Shown here in pieces: positions 27,292-36,944 of a stretch of DNA of 64,000 bases (positions within the stretch are counted from its first letter, which is position 1; every line of letters begins with the position of its first letter). Origin of the DNA: Hydrogenophaga sp. (GTDB lineage: Bacteria > Pseudomonadota > Gammaproteobacteria > Burkholderiales > Burkholderiaceae_C). The notes under the pieces were generated by a model. That model was not told where the DNA came from and did not search any database. It saw nothing but the letters and a program-made list of their open reading frames with translations. The position numbers and the translations under genes were made by a program. The stretch is from positions 1 through 64,000 of the forward strand of contig JAGKSX010000003.1 of the NCBI GenBank assembly GCA_018993155.1. Direction: 5' to 3'.

Positions 27292-30200
27292 TTACATGTT
27301 GCGGCGGTACTGCCCGCCCACCTCGAACAGCGCGCTGGTGATCTGGCCGAGCGAGCACACGCGAACCGCGTCCATCAGCACCTCGAACACGTTGCCGTTC
27401 TCGATCACCGCCTGGCGCAGGCGCTGCAGCATGGCGGGCGACTCATGGGCATGGCGGGCGTGGAAGTCGGCCAGGCGCTTGAGCTGGTTCTGCTTCTCGT
27501 CGTCGGTCGAGCGCGCGAGCTCCAACGTCTCGGGCGTGGGGTCGCCATGCGGGTTGCGGAAGGTGTTCACGCCCACGATCGGGTACTCGCCCGTGTGCTT
27601 GAGCATCTCGTAGTGCATGGACTCGTCCTGGATCTTGCCGCGCTGGTAGCCGGTTTCCATCGCACCCAGCACGCCGCCGCGCTCGGCGATCTTCTCGAAC
27701 TCCTGCAGCACGGCCTCTTCCACCAGCTCGGTGAGCTCGTCGATGATGAAGGCGCCCTGGTTGGGGTTCTCGTTCTTGGCCAGGCCCCATTCGCGGTTGA
27801 TGATGAGCTGGATCGCCATGGCGCGGCGCACCGAGTCTTCGGTGGGCGTGGTGATGGCCTCGTCGAAGGCGTTGGTGTGCAGGCTGTTGCAGTTGTCGTA
27901 GATCGCGATCAGCGCCTGCAGCGTGGTGCGGATGTCGTTGAACTGGATCTCCTGCGCGTGCAGGGAGCGGCCGCTGGTCTGCACGTGGTACTTCAGCTTC
28001 TGGCTGCGCTCGTTCGCGCCGTAGCGGTCGCGCATCGAGGTGGCCCAGATGCGGCGCGCCACGCGGCCGAGCACGGTGTACTCCGGGTCCATGCCGTTGC
28101 TGAAGAAAAAGCTCAGGTTGGGCGCGAAGTCGTCGATGTGCATGCCGCGCGCCAGGTAGGCCTCCACAAAGGTGAAGCCGTTGGAGAGCGTGAAGGCGAG
28201 CTGGCTGATCGGGTTGGCGCCGGCCTCGGCGATGTGGTACCCGCTGATGGACACCGAGTAGAAGTTGCGCACGTCGTGGTGCACGAAGTACTCGGCGATG
28301 TCGCCCATCACCTTGAGCGAGAACTCGGTCGAGAAGATGCAGGTGTTCTGGCCCTGGTCTTCCTTCAGGATGTCGGCCTGCACCGTGCCGCGCACATTGG
28401 CGAGCACCCATTCGCGGATCTTGGCGGCCTCGGTGTCGGTGGGCTCGCGGCCGTTCTCGGTCTTGAACTTGTCCAGGTTCTGGTCGATCGCGGTGTTCAT
28501 GAACATCGCGAGGATGCTGGGCGCCGGGCCGTTGATGGTCATGGAGACCGAGGTGGCCGGGTGGCAGAGGTCGAAGCCGCCGTAGAGCACCTTCATGTCC
28601 TCGAGCGTGGCGATGCTCACGCCCGAGTTGCCCACCTTGCCGTAGATGTCGGGGCGCGGGTCGGGGTCGTTCCCGTAGAGCGTGACCGAGTCGAAGGCGG
28701 TGGACAGGCGCTTGGCCGCCATGCCCTCGGAGAGCAGCTTGAAGCGGCGATTGGTGCGGAAGGCGTCGCCTTCGCCCGCGAACATGCGCGTGGGGTCCTC
28801 GCCCTCGCGCTTGAAGGCGAAGGTGCCGGCGGTGTAGGGGAAGCTGCCGGGCACGTTGTCCAGCATCAGCCACTTCAGAATCTCGCCGTGGTCTTCGTAC
28901 TTCGGCAGCGCGACCTTGCGAATGACGGTGCCCGAGAGGCTCTTCGTCGTCAGCGCGGTGCGGATCTCCTTGTCGCGGATCTTCACCACGTACTCGTCGC
29001 CCGCGTAGGCCTTCTGCATGTCCGGCCACTGGGCGAGCAGCTTGCGGGCGGCCGGGTCCTGGTCGAGCTCGCGCAGCTGGGCCAGGTCGATCACCGCTTC
29101 GGCGGCGCGCGCGCGCTCGGGCTTGTCCTTGCGCAGCATGGCCGCGCTGGCGTGGAGCTGCTGGATCTCGCGCGCCAGGCGCGACTGCTCGATCGCCTTC
29201 TTCTTGTAGCCGCGCACGGTGTCGCTGATCTCGGCCAGGTAACGCGTGCGCGCGGGCGGCACGATGGGCGTCTGGTTGGTGCTGTGGCGCACCTTCACCG
29301 CGGGCAGCCGGCCTTCCTGCAGCGGCAGACCGAGGTCGCCCAGGCGGACTTTCAGCGCCTGGTACAGCGCGGTCACGCCGTCGTCGTTGAAGCGTGCGGC
29401 CATGGTGCCGAACACCGGCATCTGGTCGGGTGGCGTGCTCCAGGCCTCCTGGTTGCGCTGCACCTGCTTGGCCACGTCGCGCAGGGCGTCGAGCGCGCCC
29501 TTGCGGTCGAATTTGTTGATGGCGACGAAGGCGGCGAAGTCCAGCATGTCGATCTTCTCGAGCTGGCTGGCCGCGCCGAACTCGGGCGTCATGACGTACA
29601 TGGGCAGGTCGACGTGCGGCACGATGGCCGCGTCGCCCTGGCCGATGCCCGAGGTCTCGACCACGATGAGGTCGAAGCCGGCGCATTTGCAGGCCGCGAT
29701 CACGTCGGGCAGGGCGGCGCTGATCTCGCTGCCGAAGTCGCGCGTGGCCAGCGAACGCATGAAGACGCGCGGGCCCTGGCTCCAGGGGTTGATGGCGTTC
29801 ATGCGGATGCGGTCGCCCAGCAGGGCGCCGCCGCTCTTGCGGCGTGAAGGGTCGATCGAGATCACGGCCACGCGCAGGCGGTCGTCCTGGTCCAGGCGCA
29901 GGCGGCGGATGAGCTCGTCGGTGAGCGAGGACTTGCCCGCGCCGCCGGTGCCGGTGATGCCCAGCACCGGGACCTTCTTGGTCTGGGCCTGCTCGCGCAG
30001 GGCGGAGACGATGGCCGCGTCCGCGCTGCCGTTCTCCAGCGCCGTGATGAGCTGGGCCAGCGCGCGCCAGTTCATCTCACCGCCGCCTTCGATGGCCGCC
30101 AAGGCCTTGGGCGCGTAGGGGCTGAGGTCGCGGTCGCAGCGCATCACCATCTCGCCGATCATCCCGGCCAGGCCCATCTTCTGGCCGTCCTCGGGACTGT

Positions 30201-30585
30201 AGATGCGCGTCACGCCGTAGTCCTGCAGCTCGCGGATCTCGGCCGGCACGATCACGCCGCCGCCGCCGCCGAAGACCTGGATGTGCTCACCGCCCCGGCT
30301 CTTGAGCAGGTCGACCATGTACTTGAAGTACTCCACGTGGCCGCCCTGGTAGGAGCTGATGGCGATGCCCTGCGCGTCTTCCTGCAGCGCGGCGGTGACC
30401 ACCTCGTCCACCGAGCGGTTGTGGCCCAGGTGGATCACCTCGGCGCCCATGCCCTGCAGGATGCGCCGCATGATGTTGATGGCGGCGTCGTGCCCGTCGA
30501 ACAGGCTGGCGGCGGTGACGAAACGCACCTTGTGGGTGGGGCGGTAGTTGGCCAGTGCCTGGTGCTCGGCGGCGAGGTTGCTCAT
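27292..30585 (-). CDS. icmF: Fused isobutyryl-CoA mutase IcmF
   Basis: This adenosylcobalamin enzyme interconverts isobutyryl-CoA and n-butyryl-CoA (and related branched acyl-CoAs). The 1097-residue protein shows the three fused parts in order: a B12-binding domain (SLFDGHDAA, with Asp30 and His32 of the base-off motif), a MeaI-type GTPase chaperone ([18 protein letters not shown]-loop near residue 215), and the TIM-barrel mutase domain ([22 protein letters not shown]). The fused form is known from Burkholderiales. It follows ppk2 by 34 bases on the same strand and likely shares its promoter at about 31565. Confidence 0.96.
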   Translation of the reverse strand: MSNLAAEHQALANYRPTHKVRFVTAASLFDGHDAAINIMRRILQGMGAEVIHLGHNRSVDEVVTAALQEDAQGIAISSYQGGHVEYFKYMVDLLKSRGGEHIQVFGGGGGVIVPAEIRELQDYGVTRIYSPEDGQKMGLAGMIGEMVMRCDRDLSPYAPKALAAIEGGGEMNWRALAQLITALENGSADAAIVSALREQAQTKKVPVLGITGTGGAGKSSLTDELIRRLRLDQDDRLRVAVISIDPSRRKSGGALLGDRIRMNAINPWSQGPRVFMRSLATRDFGSEISAALPDVIAACKCAGFDLIVVETSGIGQGDAAIVPHVDLPMYVMTPEFGAASQLEKIDMLDFAAFVAINKFDRKGALDALRDVAKQVQRNQEAWSTPPDQMPVFGTMAARFNDDGVTALYQALKVRLGDLGLPLQEGRLPAVKVRHSTNQTPIVPPARTRYLAEISDTVRGYKKKAIEQSRLAREIQQLHASAAMLRKDKPERARAAEAVIDLAQLRELDQDPAARKLLAQWPDMQKAYAGDEYVVKIRDKEIRTALTTKSLSGTVIRKVALPKYEDHGEILKWLMLDNVPGSFPYTAGTFAFKREGEDPTRMFAGEGDAFRTNRRFKLLSEGMAAKRLSTAFDSVTLYGNDPDPRPDIYGKVGNSGVSIATLEDMKVLYGGFDLCHPATSVSMTINGPAPSILAMFMNTAIDQNLDKFKTENGREPTDTEAAKIREWVLANVRGTVQADILKEDQGQNTCIFSTEFSLKVMGDIAEYFVHHDVRNFYSVSISGYHIAEAGANPISQLAFTLSNGFTFVEAYLARGMHIDDFAPNLSFFFSNGMDPEYTVLGRVARRIWATSMRDRYGANERSQKLKYHVQTSGRSLHAQEIQFNDIRTTLQALIAIYDNCNSLHTNAFDEAITTPTEDSVRRAMAIQLIINREWGLAKNENPNQGAFIIDELTELVEEAVLQEFEKIAERGGVLGAMETGYQRGKIQDESMHYEMLKHTGEYPIVGVNTFRNPHGDPTPETLELARSTDDEKQNQLKRLADFHARHAHESPAMLQRLRQAVIENGNVFEVLMDAVRVCSLGQITSALFEVGGQYRRNM

Positions 30586-30619
30586 GGTGTCTCTCTCAGG
30601 GGGCGGATGGCGGAGGGTC

Positions 30620-31510
30620 TCACTCGATGCGCAGGCCGGCCAGCGCGGGCTTGGGTGGCGGGTAACGCAGATCGAGAGCCTTGAGGGTGTCGCGCACGAT
30701 GGTCGCGATCATCAGGTTGCGGTGGGTCTTGGAGTTGGCGGGGACCACGTTCCAGGGGGCCCAGGGGGTGCTGGTGCGGGCCAGCAGCGCCTCGTACGCG
30801 CGCTGGTAGTCGGCCCACTGCTTGCGCACGTCGAGATCGCCTTCGCTGAACTTCCAGTGCTTAGTCGGGTCGTCCACGCGCTCCTGCAGGCGCTGGCGCT
30901 GTTCGTCGCTGCCGATGTGCAGCATGAACTTCAGGATCACGGTACCGGTCTCGGCGAGCAGGCGCTCGAAGTCGTTGATGTGCGCGAAGCGCTGGGCGGT
31001 CTGGGCGGGCGTGATCCATCGGTTGACCACGGGCACCAGCACGTCTTCGTAGTGGCTTCGGTTGAAGACCATGGTTTCGCCGGCACCGGGCATCTGCTGG
31101 TGGATGCGCCAGAGGTAGTCATGGTCGCGCTCGGCCTCGGTCGGGGCCTTCCAGCCCACGGTGTGCACGCCCAGTGGGCTGGTGCGCGCGAACACGCCGC
31201 GCACGGTGCCGTCCTTGCCCGCGGTGTCGGTGCCCTGCAGCACCACGAGCAGCTTGTAGCGGCGGTCGGCGTAGAACAGGTCCTGCAGGCCATCGAGTTC
31301 TTCGGCGAGGGCCTGCACGCTGGCCTGGTCGGCCGCCTTGTCACCGCTGGAAAAGGGCTTGGCGTCCGGCTTGAGCTTCTTGAGCGAGACCTTGGCGGCC
31401 GGCGCGCCCTCGGCCACCGGCTCGACCTGCCAGTCGCGCCACGCGCTGCCTTTGCCCGCACGCAGGGCCGCTCGCGGAAAGGGCAGGGAAGCGTCGTTGG
31501 GGCGGGGCAT
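30620..31510 (-). CDS. Polyphosphate kinase 2 family protein
   Basis: PPK2 enzymes transfer phosphate between polyphosphate and nucleotides. The 296-residue, single-domain protein has a Walker A-like [15 protein letters not shown] motif, the lid region with [14 protein letters not shown] and a C-terminal [19 protein letters not shown]. The class (AMP-, ADP- or GDP-directed) cannot be fixed here. The ATG at 31510 gives the usual N-terminus. It is the first gene of a two-gene unit with icmF, an uncommon partner. Confidence 0.92.
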   Translation of the reverse strand: MPRPNDASLPFPRAALRAGKGSAWRDWQVEPVAEGAPAAKVSLKKLKPDAKPFSSGDKAADQASVQALAEELDGLQDLFYADRRYKLLVVLQGTDTAGKDGTVRGVFARTSPLGVHTVGWKAPTEAERDHDYLWRIHQQMPGAGETMVFNRSHYEDVLVPVVNRWITPAQTAQRFAHINDFERLLAETGTVILKFMLHIGSDEQRQRLQERVDDPTKHWKFSEGDLDVRKQWADYQRAYEALLARTSTPWAPWNVVPANSKTHRNLMIATIVRDTLKALDLRYPPPKPALAGLRIE

Positions 31511-31564
31511 GCGGTCTCCAGCTAGGGGGGCTCGGACACGATTCTTCGCGCATCCGGTCAATTG

Positions 31565-31580
31565 ACGTTTACGTAAACGT
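31565..31580. promoter_or_regulatory. Perfect palindromic operator before ppk2-icmF
   Basis: ACGTTTACGTAAACGT is a perfect 16-base palindrome, 55 bases upstream of the ppk2 start. On the minus strand it directly follows TATATT, a good -10 candidate, so a bound protein would block transcription. It resembles the ACGT-rich operators I recall for LiuR-like MerR regulators of branched-chain acyl-CoA breakdown in proteobacteria. That would fit icmF, but the match is from memory. Confidence 0.65.
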
Positions 31581-31597
31581 AATATAACCCGTTTCCC

Positions 31598-31626
31598 CAA
31601 AAAAAGAAGGGGCGCCAAAGCGCCCC
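31598..31626 (-). terminator. Rho-independent terminator after the TRAP operon
   Basis: GGGGCGC and GCGCCCC flank a four-base loop, and on the minus strand the stem is followed by TTCTTTTTTT. It ends the dctPQM transcript before the ppk2 promoter. Confidence 0.85.
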
Positions 31627-31651
31627 CCTGGGGTGGATCGGACCCGTCAGA

Positions 31652-33619
31652 TCACTTGTAAAGCAGCTGTGGCAGCCACAGGCCGATGCCCGGGAACATG
31701 TACAGCAGCACGATGGCCAGGATCTGGATGCCCATGAAGGGCAGCATGCCCAGGAAGATCTGGTTCAGCGTGACGTGCGGGGGGGCCACACCCTTCAGGT
31801 AGAAGGCGGCCATGGCCACCGGCGGGCTGAGGAAGGCGGTCTGCAGGTTCAGCGCCACCAGCAGGCCGAAGAAAAGCGGGTCCACGTCGAAGTGAGCCAG
31901 CAGCGGGATGAAGATGACCATGAAGATCACGATGATCTCGGTCCACTCCAGTGGCCAGCCCAGCAGGAAGATGATGACCTGGGTCATGATCAGGAACTCG
32001 ATCTTGGTGAGCTCCATGCTGAGCACCCACTGCTCCACCAGCGCCTGCCCGCCCAGCAGCGCGAATGCCGCGGAGAAGATCGCAGAGCCGACGAACAGCC
32101 AGCACACCATGGCCGAGGTCTTGGCCGTCAGGTAGACCGACTCCTTAAGCACGGCCATGTTGAGCCGCCGGTACGCGGCCGCCAGCAGCATGCCGCCCAG
32201 CGCCCCCATGGCCGCGGCTTCGGTGGGCGTGGCCAGGCCCAGCACGATCGACCCCAGCACGCTCAGGATCAGCAGCACCAGCGGGAAGAACGAGGCCAGC
32301 AGCATCTTGAAGATTTCAAGGCGGGCGAAGCTGAGGAACAGGTAGAACAGGGTGACGAGCGCGCCCGTGACCGCGAAGACCACCCACCACCAGGTAGGGG
32401 CGGGTTGCGTCGTGGCGGCGTCGTCCACCGCGCCGGCCTCCGTGGCTGCTTCGCTTGCAGCGGCGGGTGCGTCCGCCGGTTTGTCGGCTTCGGCACCGGG
32501 TGGCGGCTGCAGACCGCCCGCGGCCTCGGGCACATCGGGGTCCGCCGGGGGCTCGGCCAGGCCGCCCGATTCGGACGGGGGCTCGGCCAGACCTCCTTCG
32601 GTTGGGGGTTCAGCCAGGCCGCCGCCTTCGGATGTGCTGGAGCGGCTGGCGCCGATTTCCTCGATTTCGTACACGGCCTCCGCCCTCACCGTGGTCACTG
32701 CCTCGTAGCTCGGGATCATGACGGCGGCGAAGATCAGCGCGGGCAGCGCGGCCAGGCCGATCTGCCTGAGCAGGTGCGACATCGGCACATCCGCGTTGCG
32801 CCGGCCCTTGAGCAGGCCCAGCACCGCGTGGGCGGTCGGGTCGGTCGTCAGGCGCTGGGTCAGGGTGGGCAGGTGGACCCGGCGCTCTTCGGCGCTCAGC
32901 GGCGGCGCCCATTGCGGCTTGAGCTTGGCCACGATGATCACGTACACGATGTACAGCGACGCCAGCATCAGGCCGGGGAAGAATGCGCCGGCATAGAGCT
33001 GGACCACCGACACGCCGGCCGTGGCGCCATAGACGATCAGCAGCACCGACGGCGGGATCAGGATGCCCAGGCAGCCCCCCGCCGTGATGGCGCCAGCCGC
33101 CAGCGGCACGCTGTAGCCGGCGCGCAGCATGGCCGGCAGGGCCAGCAGGCCCATCAGCGTCACCACCGCGCCGACGATGCCGGTGGCCGTGGCGAAGATG
33201 GTGCAGGTCACCAGCGTGGCCACCGCCAGAGCGCCGGGCAGCCGGGCCATGGCCAGGTGCATGCTCTTGAAGAGCGACTCGATCAGGTTGGCGCGTTCGA
33301 CCAGGTAGCCCATGAAGACGAACAGCGGGATGGCGATGAGCACGTCGTTGGCCATGGTCTTGTAGGCCGACTGCACCATCAGGTCCAGCGTGCGCGTGAC
33401 ATCCCGCTCATAGGCCAGCCAGGTGAACAGCATGCCCATGCCCATGAGCGTGAACGCGGTGGGAAAGCCCAGCATGATCGCCACCACCACCAGCGAGAGC
33501 ATCAGCAGGCCGAGGTGGCCTTGCGTGATTGTGTCGGCGCTCAGCAGCACACCGGCCGCGAGCACCACGATGAGGGCCATGAAGCTGAGACCGAACCAGA
33601 GTTCCTTGCGCAGCTTCAT
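31652..33619 (-). CDS. TRAP transporter large permease, DctM-like, with a long acidic insert
   Basis: The 655-residue membrane protein belongs to the DctM family, but standard DctM has about 430 residues. Residues 1-311 and 409-655 hold the membrane helices, including GGCLGILIPPSVLLIVYG and ATPTEAAAMGALG. Between them lies a Pro/Glu/Ala-rich insert (312-408) with three GGLAEPP repeats at 333, 342 and 352. A central insert also occurs in the large-DctM subfamily. The start overlaps the dctQ stop (ATGA). The substrate is probably an organic anion, judged only by family. Confidence 0.92.
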   Translation of the reverse strand: MKLRKELWFGLSFMALIVVLAAGVLLSADTITQGHLGLLMLSLVVVAIMLGFPTAFTLMGMGMLFTWLAYERDVTRTLDLMVQSAYKTMANDVLIAIPLFVFMGYLVERANLIESLFKSMHLAMARLPGALAVATLVTCTIFATATGIVGAVVTLMGLLALPAMLRAGYSVPLAAGAITAGGCLGILIPPSVLLIVYGATAGVSVVQLYAGAFFPGLMLASLYIVYVIIVAKLKPQWAPPLSAEERRVHLPTLTQRLTTDPTAHAVLGLLKGRRNADVPMSHLLRQIGLAALPALIFAAVMIPSYEAVTTVRAEAVYEIEEIGASRSSTSEGGGLAEPPTEGGLAEPPSESGGLAEPPADPDVPEAAGGLQPPPGAEADKPADAPAAASEAATEAGAVDDAATTQPAPTWWWVVFAVTGALVTLFYLFLSFARLEIFKMLLASFFPLVLLILSVLGSIVLGLATPTEAAAMGALGGMLLAAAYRRLNMAVLKESVYLTAKTSAMVCWLFVGSAIFSAAFALLGGQALVEQWVLSMELTKIEFLIMTQVIIFLLGWPLEWTEIIVIFMVIFIPLLAHFDVDPLFFGLLVALNLQTAFLSPPVAMAAFYLKGVAPPHVTLNQIFLGMLPFMGIQILAIVLLYMFPGIGLWLPQLLYK

Positions 33620-34236
33620 TGTTTTTTCTCCTGGGCGACGACCACGGCGTCGAGGGCGGCGATGTCTTCGTCTTTCACGTTGACCATTTCCTTGAGTTTT
33701 TCGACGTCGACTTCCTGCACGTCGTCTTCCCGCGCCGGCCAGGCGCCGGTCTGGATGCACTGGACGCAGCGCACGATCTCCACCAGGCCCTGCAGCAGCA
33801 GCGTGACGCCCGCCAGCGGGATCACATACTTGAAGGGGTACAGCGGCAAGGGATCGGCCGAGAAGGTCTGTTCGCGGATCGCGAGCGATTCACCCGCGTA
33901 GATCCAGCCGGCCCAGGTCAGCGCGACGATGCCGGGCAGGAAAAAAAGTATGTAGAGCACCAGGTCCACGGTGGCCTGGGTTCGCGGCTGGAAGAAGCCA
34001 TAGAGCACGTCACCCCGGACGTGCCCGTTCTTGGACAGGGTGTAGGCGCCGGCCGTCATGAACATGGTGCCGTACAACATGATCTGGGCGTCCAGCACCC
34101 AGGCGTGGGGGTTGTTCAGGGCGTAGCGCGAGAACACCTCCCAGCTGATCAGCAGCGTCAGCAGGAGGGCGCACCAGGCAAAGACCTTGCCGATCAGCGT
34201 GGACAGCCGATCGATGGTCCACAAGATGGATTGCAT
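33616..34236 (-). CDS. TRAP transporter small permease, DctQ-like
   Basis: The 206-residue protein has four predicted membrane segments (for example FAWCALLLTLLISWEVFSRY and VLYILFFLPGIVALTWAGW) and an acidic C-terminal tail (about 160-206, EDDVQEVDVEKLKEMV). It pairs with DctM, which overlaps it by four bases. The start at 34236 is chosen because GAGGA sits at normal spacing before it; the ATG at 34242 would touch the ribosome site. Confidence 0.92.
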   Translation of the reverse strand: MQSILWTIDRLSTLIGKVFAWCALLLTLLISWEVFSRYALNNPHAWVLDAQIMLYGTMFMTAGAYTLSKNGHVRGDVLYGFFQPRTQATVDLVLYILFFLPGIVALTWAGWIYAGESLAIREQTFSADPLPLYPFKYVIPLAGVTLLLQGLVEIVRCVQCIQTGAWPAREDDVQEVDVEKLKEMVNVKDEDIAALDAVVVAQEKKQ

Positions 34237-34268
34237 CGTCATTCCTCAGCCGGCGCGGTGAAACGGGC

Positions 34269-34305
34269 AAAAAAAGAGGGGCATCGCGCCGGCGCCATGC
34301 CCCTC
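34269..34305 (-). terminator. Intercistronic terminator-like hairpin between dctP and dctQ
   Basis: GAGGGGCAT and ATGCCCCTC form a nine-base stem with a GC-rich loop, followed on the minus strand by seven T. It lies just after the dctP stop and probably lets only part of transcription through to dctQM, giving more binding protein than permease. Confidence 0.75.
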
Positions 34306-34322
34306 GTTCCCCTGTGCCGGGA

Positions 34323-35432
34323 TCAGCTCTTCTTGGCGAAGTAGTGGTTGAAGGCCATCTTGAAGTCGACCGTGTAGTCGTTGTGCCACTGGCCGGCCCG
34401 CTGCGCGAAGGCCTTCTGCGAGTCGAGCACCTTCTGGAACAAGGGGTTCTCGGCCGCCTTCTTGGCGATGGTCTTGTCCCACGAGGCCAGTTGTGCGCGC
34501 AGGATCGGATCGGGCGTCTTGTAAAACTTCACGCCGCCCTTTTTCAGCGCTTCATAGTCCTGCGAGTTGCGGTCGATGGCCTTCCAGCTCATGTCGGCAC
34601 TGGAGGCTTCGGCCGCGTACTCGATGATGGCCTTGAGTTCGGCCGGCAGGGCGTTGAGCTTGCTCTTGTTGAACAGGATCTCGAACTGCTCGCCGGACTG
34701 GTGGAAGCTCTGCAGCATGCAGTTCTTGGCCACGTCGGGGAAGCCCAGCACGCGGTCACTGGAGGCGTTGTTGAACTCGGCCGCGTCGATCAGGCCACGG
34801 TCCAGCGCCGGCACGATCTCGCCGCCGGGCAGCGGGTTCACGGCGGTGCCCATGTCGGTGAACACGTCCACGGCCAGGCCCACGGTGCGGAATTTCAGGC
34901 CCTTCATGTCCGTGACCTTGGACACCGGCTTCTTGAACCAGCCCAGCGGCTGGGTGGGCATGGGGCCGGACAGGTAGGAGACCACGTCGAGGTTCAGGCT
35001 CTTGTAGATCTCTTCCATCAGGGCCTTGCCACCGCCGTACTTGTGCCAGGCCAGCACCATGTTGGCGTCCATGCCGTAGCCGGGGCCGGAGCCCCACAGG
35101 GCCAGGGCGGAGTTCTTGCCGTACCAGTAGGCCACCACGCCGTGGCCGCCGTCCAGCGTGCCCTTGGCGACCGCGTCCAGCAACTGGAAGGCTGGCACCA
35201 CCGAACCTGCCGGCAGCACTTCGATCTTCAGGCGGTTGCCGGCCATGTCATTGACCTTCTTGGCAAAGTCGCCAGCGTATTCGTGGAAGATGTCCTTGGC
35301 CGGCCAGGTGCTCTGAAAGCGCAGTGTGGTGGTCTGCGCGGTAGCGATCATCGGCACGGACATGGCGCCGGCCGCGACGGCGGCGCCTTTGAGCATGCCT
35401 CGGCGCGAAGTGACGGTCTTCTTGTCAGTCAT
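34323..35432 (-). CDS. TRAP transporter substrate-binding protein, DctP-like
   Basis: The 369-residue periplasmic solute receptor has a twin-arginine-like signal (TSRRGMLKGAAVAAGAM). The mature region starts near TTTLRFQSTWPAKDIFHEYAG and includes the DctP conserved GLKFRTVGLAVDVFTDMG block. A Tat signal suggests it may fold or bind ligand before export; some TRAP receptors do this. It is first in the dctPQM operon. Ligand is not readable from sequence; 2-oxoacids or similar carboxylates are the family norm. Confidence 0.92.
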   Translation of the reverse strand: MTDKKTVTSRRGMLKGAAVAAGAMSVPMIATAQTTTLRFQSTWPAKDIFHEYAGDFAKKVNDMAGNRLKIEVLPAGSVVPAFQLLDAVAKGTLDGGHGVVAYWYGKNSALALWGSGPGYGMDANMVLAWHKYGGGKALMEEIYKSLNLDVVSYLSGPMPTQPLGWFKKPVSKVTDMKGLKFRTVGLAVDVFTDMGTAVNPLPGGEIVPALDRGLIDAAEFNNASSDRVLGFPDVAKNCMLQSFHQSGEQFEILFNKSKLNALPAELKAIIEYAAEASSADMSWKAIDRNSQDYEALKKGGVKFYKTPDPILRAQLASWDKTIAKKAAENPLFQKVLDSQKAFAQRAGQWHNDYTVDFKMAFNHYFAKKS

Positions 35433-35656
35433 CTGTTGTCTCCAGTCGGGTTGATGAGCCGCCGATGATGCGCCCAAGCTGCCATTGCGGAGCGCAGGGT
35501 TTTCACCGACCAGTGAATACACGCGGCCGCAAGCCCTTGTTTTTGGCTGGTCCAGCACCAAAAATGGGCGTGAAAATATCTTCACATCCTGTTGAAAATC
35601 CATGAGGGCCACCCTCGGGCATGATGGTCGGCCCCCTATCCCATTTGCGTTTTCCG

Positions 35657-36781
35657 ATGAAACCGATCCAGCTGTTCGACCCCGCCTCCAGCACCTACAC
35701 CTACGTGCTGTTCGACCAACTCAGCCGTGACGCGCTGCTCATCGATCCGGTGGATGAGCAGATCGATCGCGATCTCGCGACCCTGCGGGAGTACGGCTTG
35801 AAACTGGTCTGGACTGTGGAGACCCACGCTCATGCGGACCACATCACCAGCGCGGGCCGGCTGGCCGAGCTGGCCGGTGCCAAGACCGCCGCGCCCCTGG
35901 GGTGTGGCATCGGCACCGCGGGTGTACAGCTCCAGGACGGCGACACCCTGAAGTTCGGCGGCGAGGTGCTCAAGGCGCTGCACACCCCGGGCCACACCGC
36001 CGGCAGCATGAGCTTTCTCTGGCGGAACCACGTGTTCACCGGCGACACCCTGCTGATCAACGGCTGCGGTCGCACCGATTTCCAGTCGGGCAGCGCAGAG
36101 GCCCTGTACCGCAGCCTGACCCAGGTGCTGTTCGCGCTGCCGGACGACACCATCGTCTGGCCTGGCCACGACTACCAGGGCCGTTCGTGCTCCAGCATCG
36201 GCCGCGAGAAAACCACCAACGTGCGGGTGGCGGGCAAGACCGAGGCCGAGTTCGTGGCCCTGATGAACTCGCTGAACCTGCCGCGCCCCCGGCGCATCGA
36301 CGAGGCCGTGCCGGCCAATCTCACGTCCGGCCTGCGGCACGACGCCGACGGCGCGCTGCAGATGCAGCCCCTGCCGCCCTCGGGCGCACACCAGGGCACC
36401 TACGCCGGTGACGTGTCGCCCGAACTGGCCTGGCGCTGGATCCAGAGCGGCGAGGCCGTGATGGTGGACGTGCGCACCGACGCGGAGCGGGAGTGGGTGG
36501 GCTTTGTGCCGGGCGCGGTGCCCGTCGCCTGGAAACAGTGGCCCGGCATGGCGCTGAACCCGGCCTTCGATCAGCAGGTGCGGGAGGCGGCCGGCGGCAA
36601 GAAGCTGGTGCTGCTGTGCCGCAGCGGCGTGCGTTCCGTCGCGGCAGCCAAGCGCGCGACCGAGCTCGGTCTGGAGGCCTACAACATCCTCGAAGGCTTC
36701 GAAGGCGACCCCGATGCCGACGCCCACCGGGGGCGCAAAGGGGGATGGCGCTTCCGCGAATTGCCCTGGCGCCAGAACTGA
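35657..36781 (+). CDS. Persulfide dioxygenase-rhodanese fusion (ETHE1-like)
   Basis: The 374-residue protein has an N-terminal metallo-beta-lactamase domain (THAHADH at residues 56-62, then HTPGHTAGSMSF and FTGDTLL) of the ETHE1 type that oxidises glutathione persulfide to sulfite. A C-terminal rhodanese domain follows, with the catalytic cysteine in LVLLCRSGVRS. This fused form is known from Burkholderia (PRF). It acts in sulfide detoxification. It is divergent from the TRAP operon and lies 163 bases before the quorum-sensing synthase gene. Confidence 0.93.
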   Translation: MKPIQLFDPASSTYTYVLFDQLSRDALLIDPVDEQIDRDLATLREYGLKLVWTVETHAHADHITSAGRLAELAGAKTAAPLGCGIGTAGVQLQDGDTLKFGGEVLKALHTPGHTAGSMSFLWRNHVFTGDTLLINGCGRTDFQSGSAEALYRSLTQVLFALPDDTIVWPGHDYQGRSCSSIGREKTTNVRVAGKTEAEFVALMNSLNLPRPRRIDEAVPANLTSGLRHDADGALQMQPLPPSGAHQGTYAGDVSPELAWRWIQSGEAVMVDVRTDAEREWVGFVPGAVPVAWKQWPGMALNPAFDQQVREAAGGKKLVLLCRSGVRSVAAAKRATELGLEAYNILEGFEGDPDADAHRGRKGGWRFRELPWRQN

Positions 36782-36860
36782 GCCAGCCGTTCAAGGCTTG
36801 TTACACCGCGTAACCGCCTGTCGGCAGGACGAGCCGAAACTTGAGAAGAAAGCCTCATAA

Positions 36861-36882
36861 CCCCTGTCAAACCTGACAGGGG
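36861..36882. promoter_or_regulatory. Perfect palindrome upstream of the cqsA-like gene, lux-box-like
   Basis: CCCCTGTCA and TGACAGGGG are perfect nine-base arms around AACC, centred 73 bases before the synthase start. The core CTGTCA-N4-TGACAG fits the CT-N12-AG spacing of LuxR-type (las/rhl-box) sites. The same core occurs at 40622 over the start of the adjacent LuxR gene. A hairpin acting as terminator for the upstream gene is an alternative, but no T-run follows directly. Confidence 0.65.
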
Positions 36883-36944
36883 TCGTGTGATTTTTCACGG
36901 ATTTCTTTTTTTAATGGGGTTTTCTATCCGCTAAGGGGAATCCC

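Noticed and set aside
27445..29847. An 800-residue open frame on the plus strand
   Set aside because: It is antisense to icmF, rich in Val, Gly, His and Arg, and shows no recognisable motif; icmF is certain on the other strand.
31775..33901. A 708-residue open frame antisense to the TRAP genes
   Set aside because: Its composition is typical of GC-rich antisense shadow sequence, while DctM and DctQ have clear family motifs and start overlaps.
36800..36817. GTTAC-N5-GTAAC and CCTG/CAGG short inverted repeats before cqsA
   Set aside because: The arms are only four or five bases and occur often by chance; they are much weaker than the 36861 palindrome.
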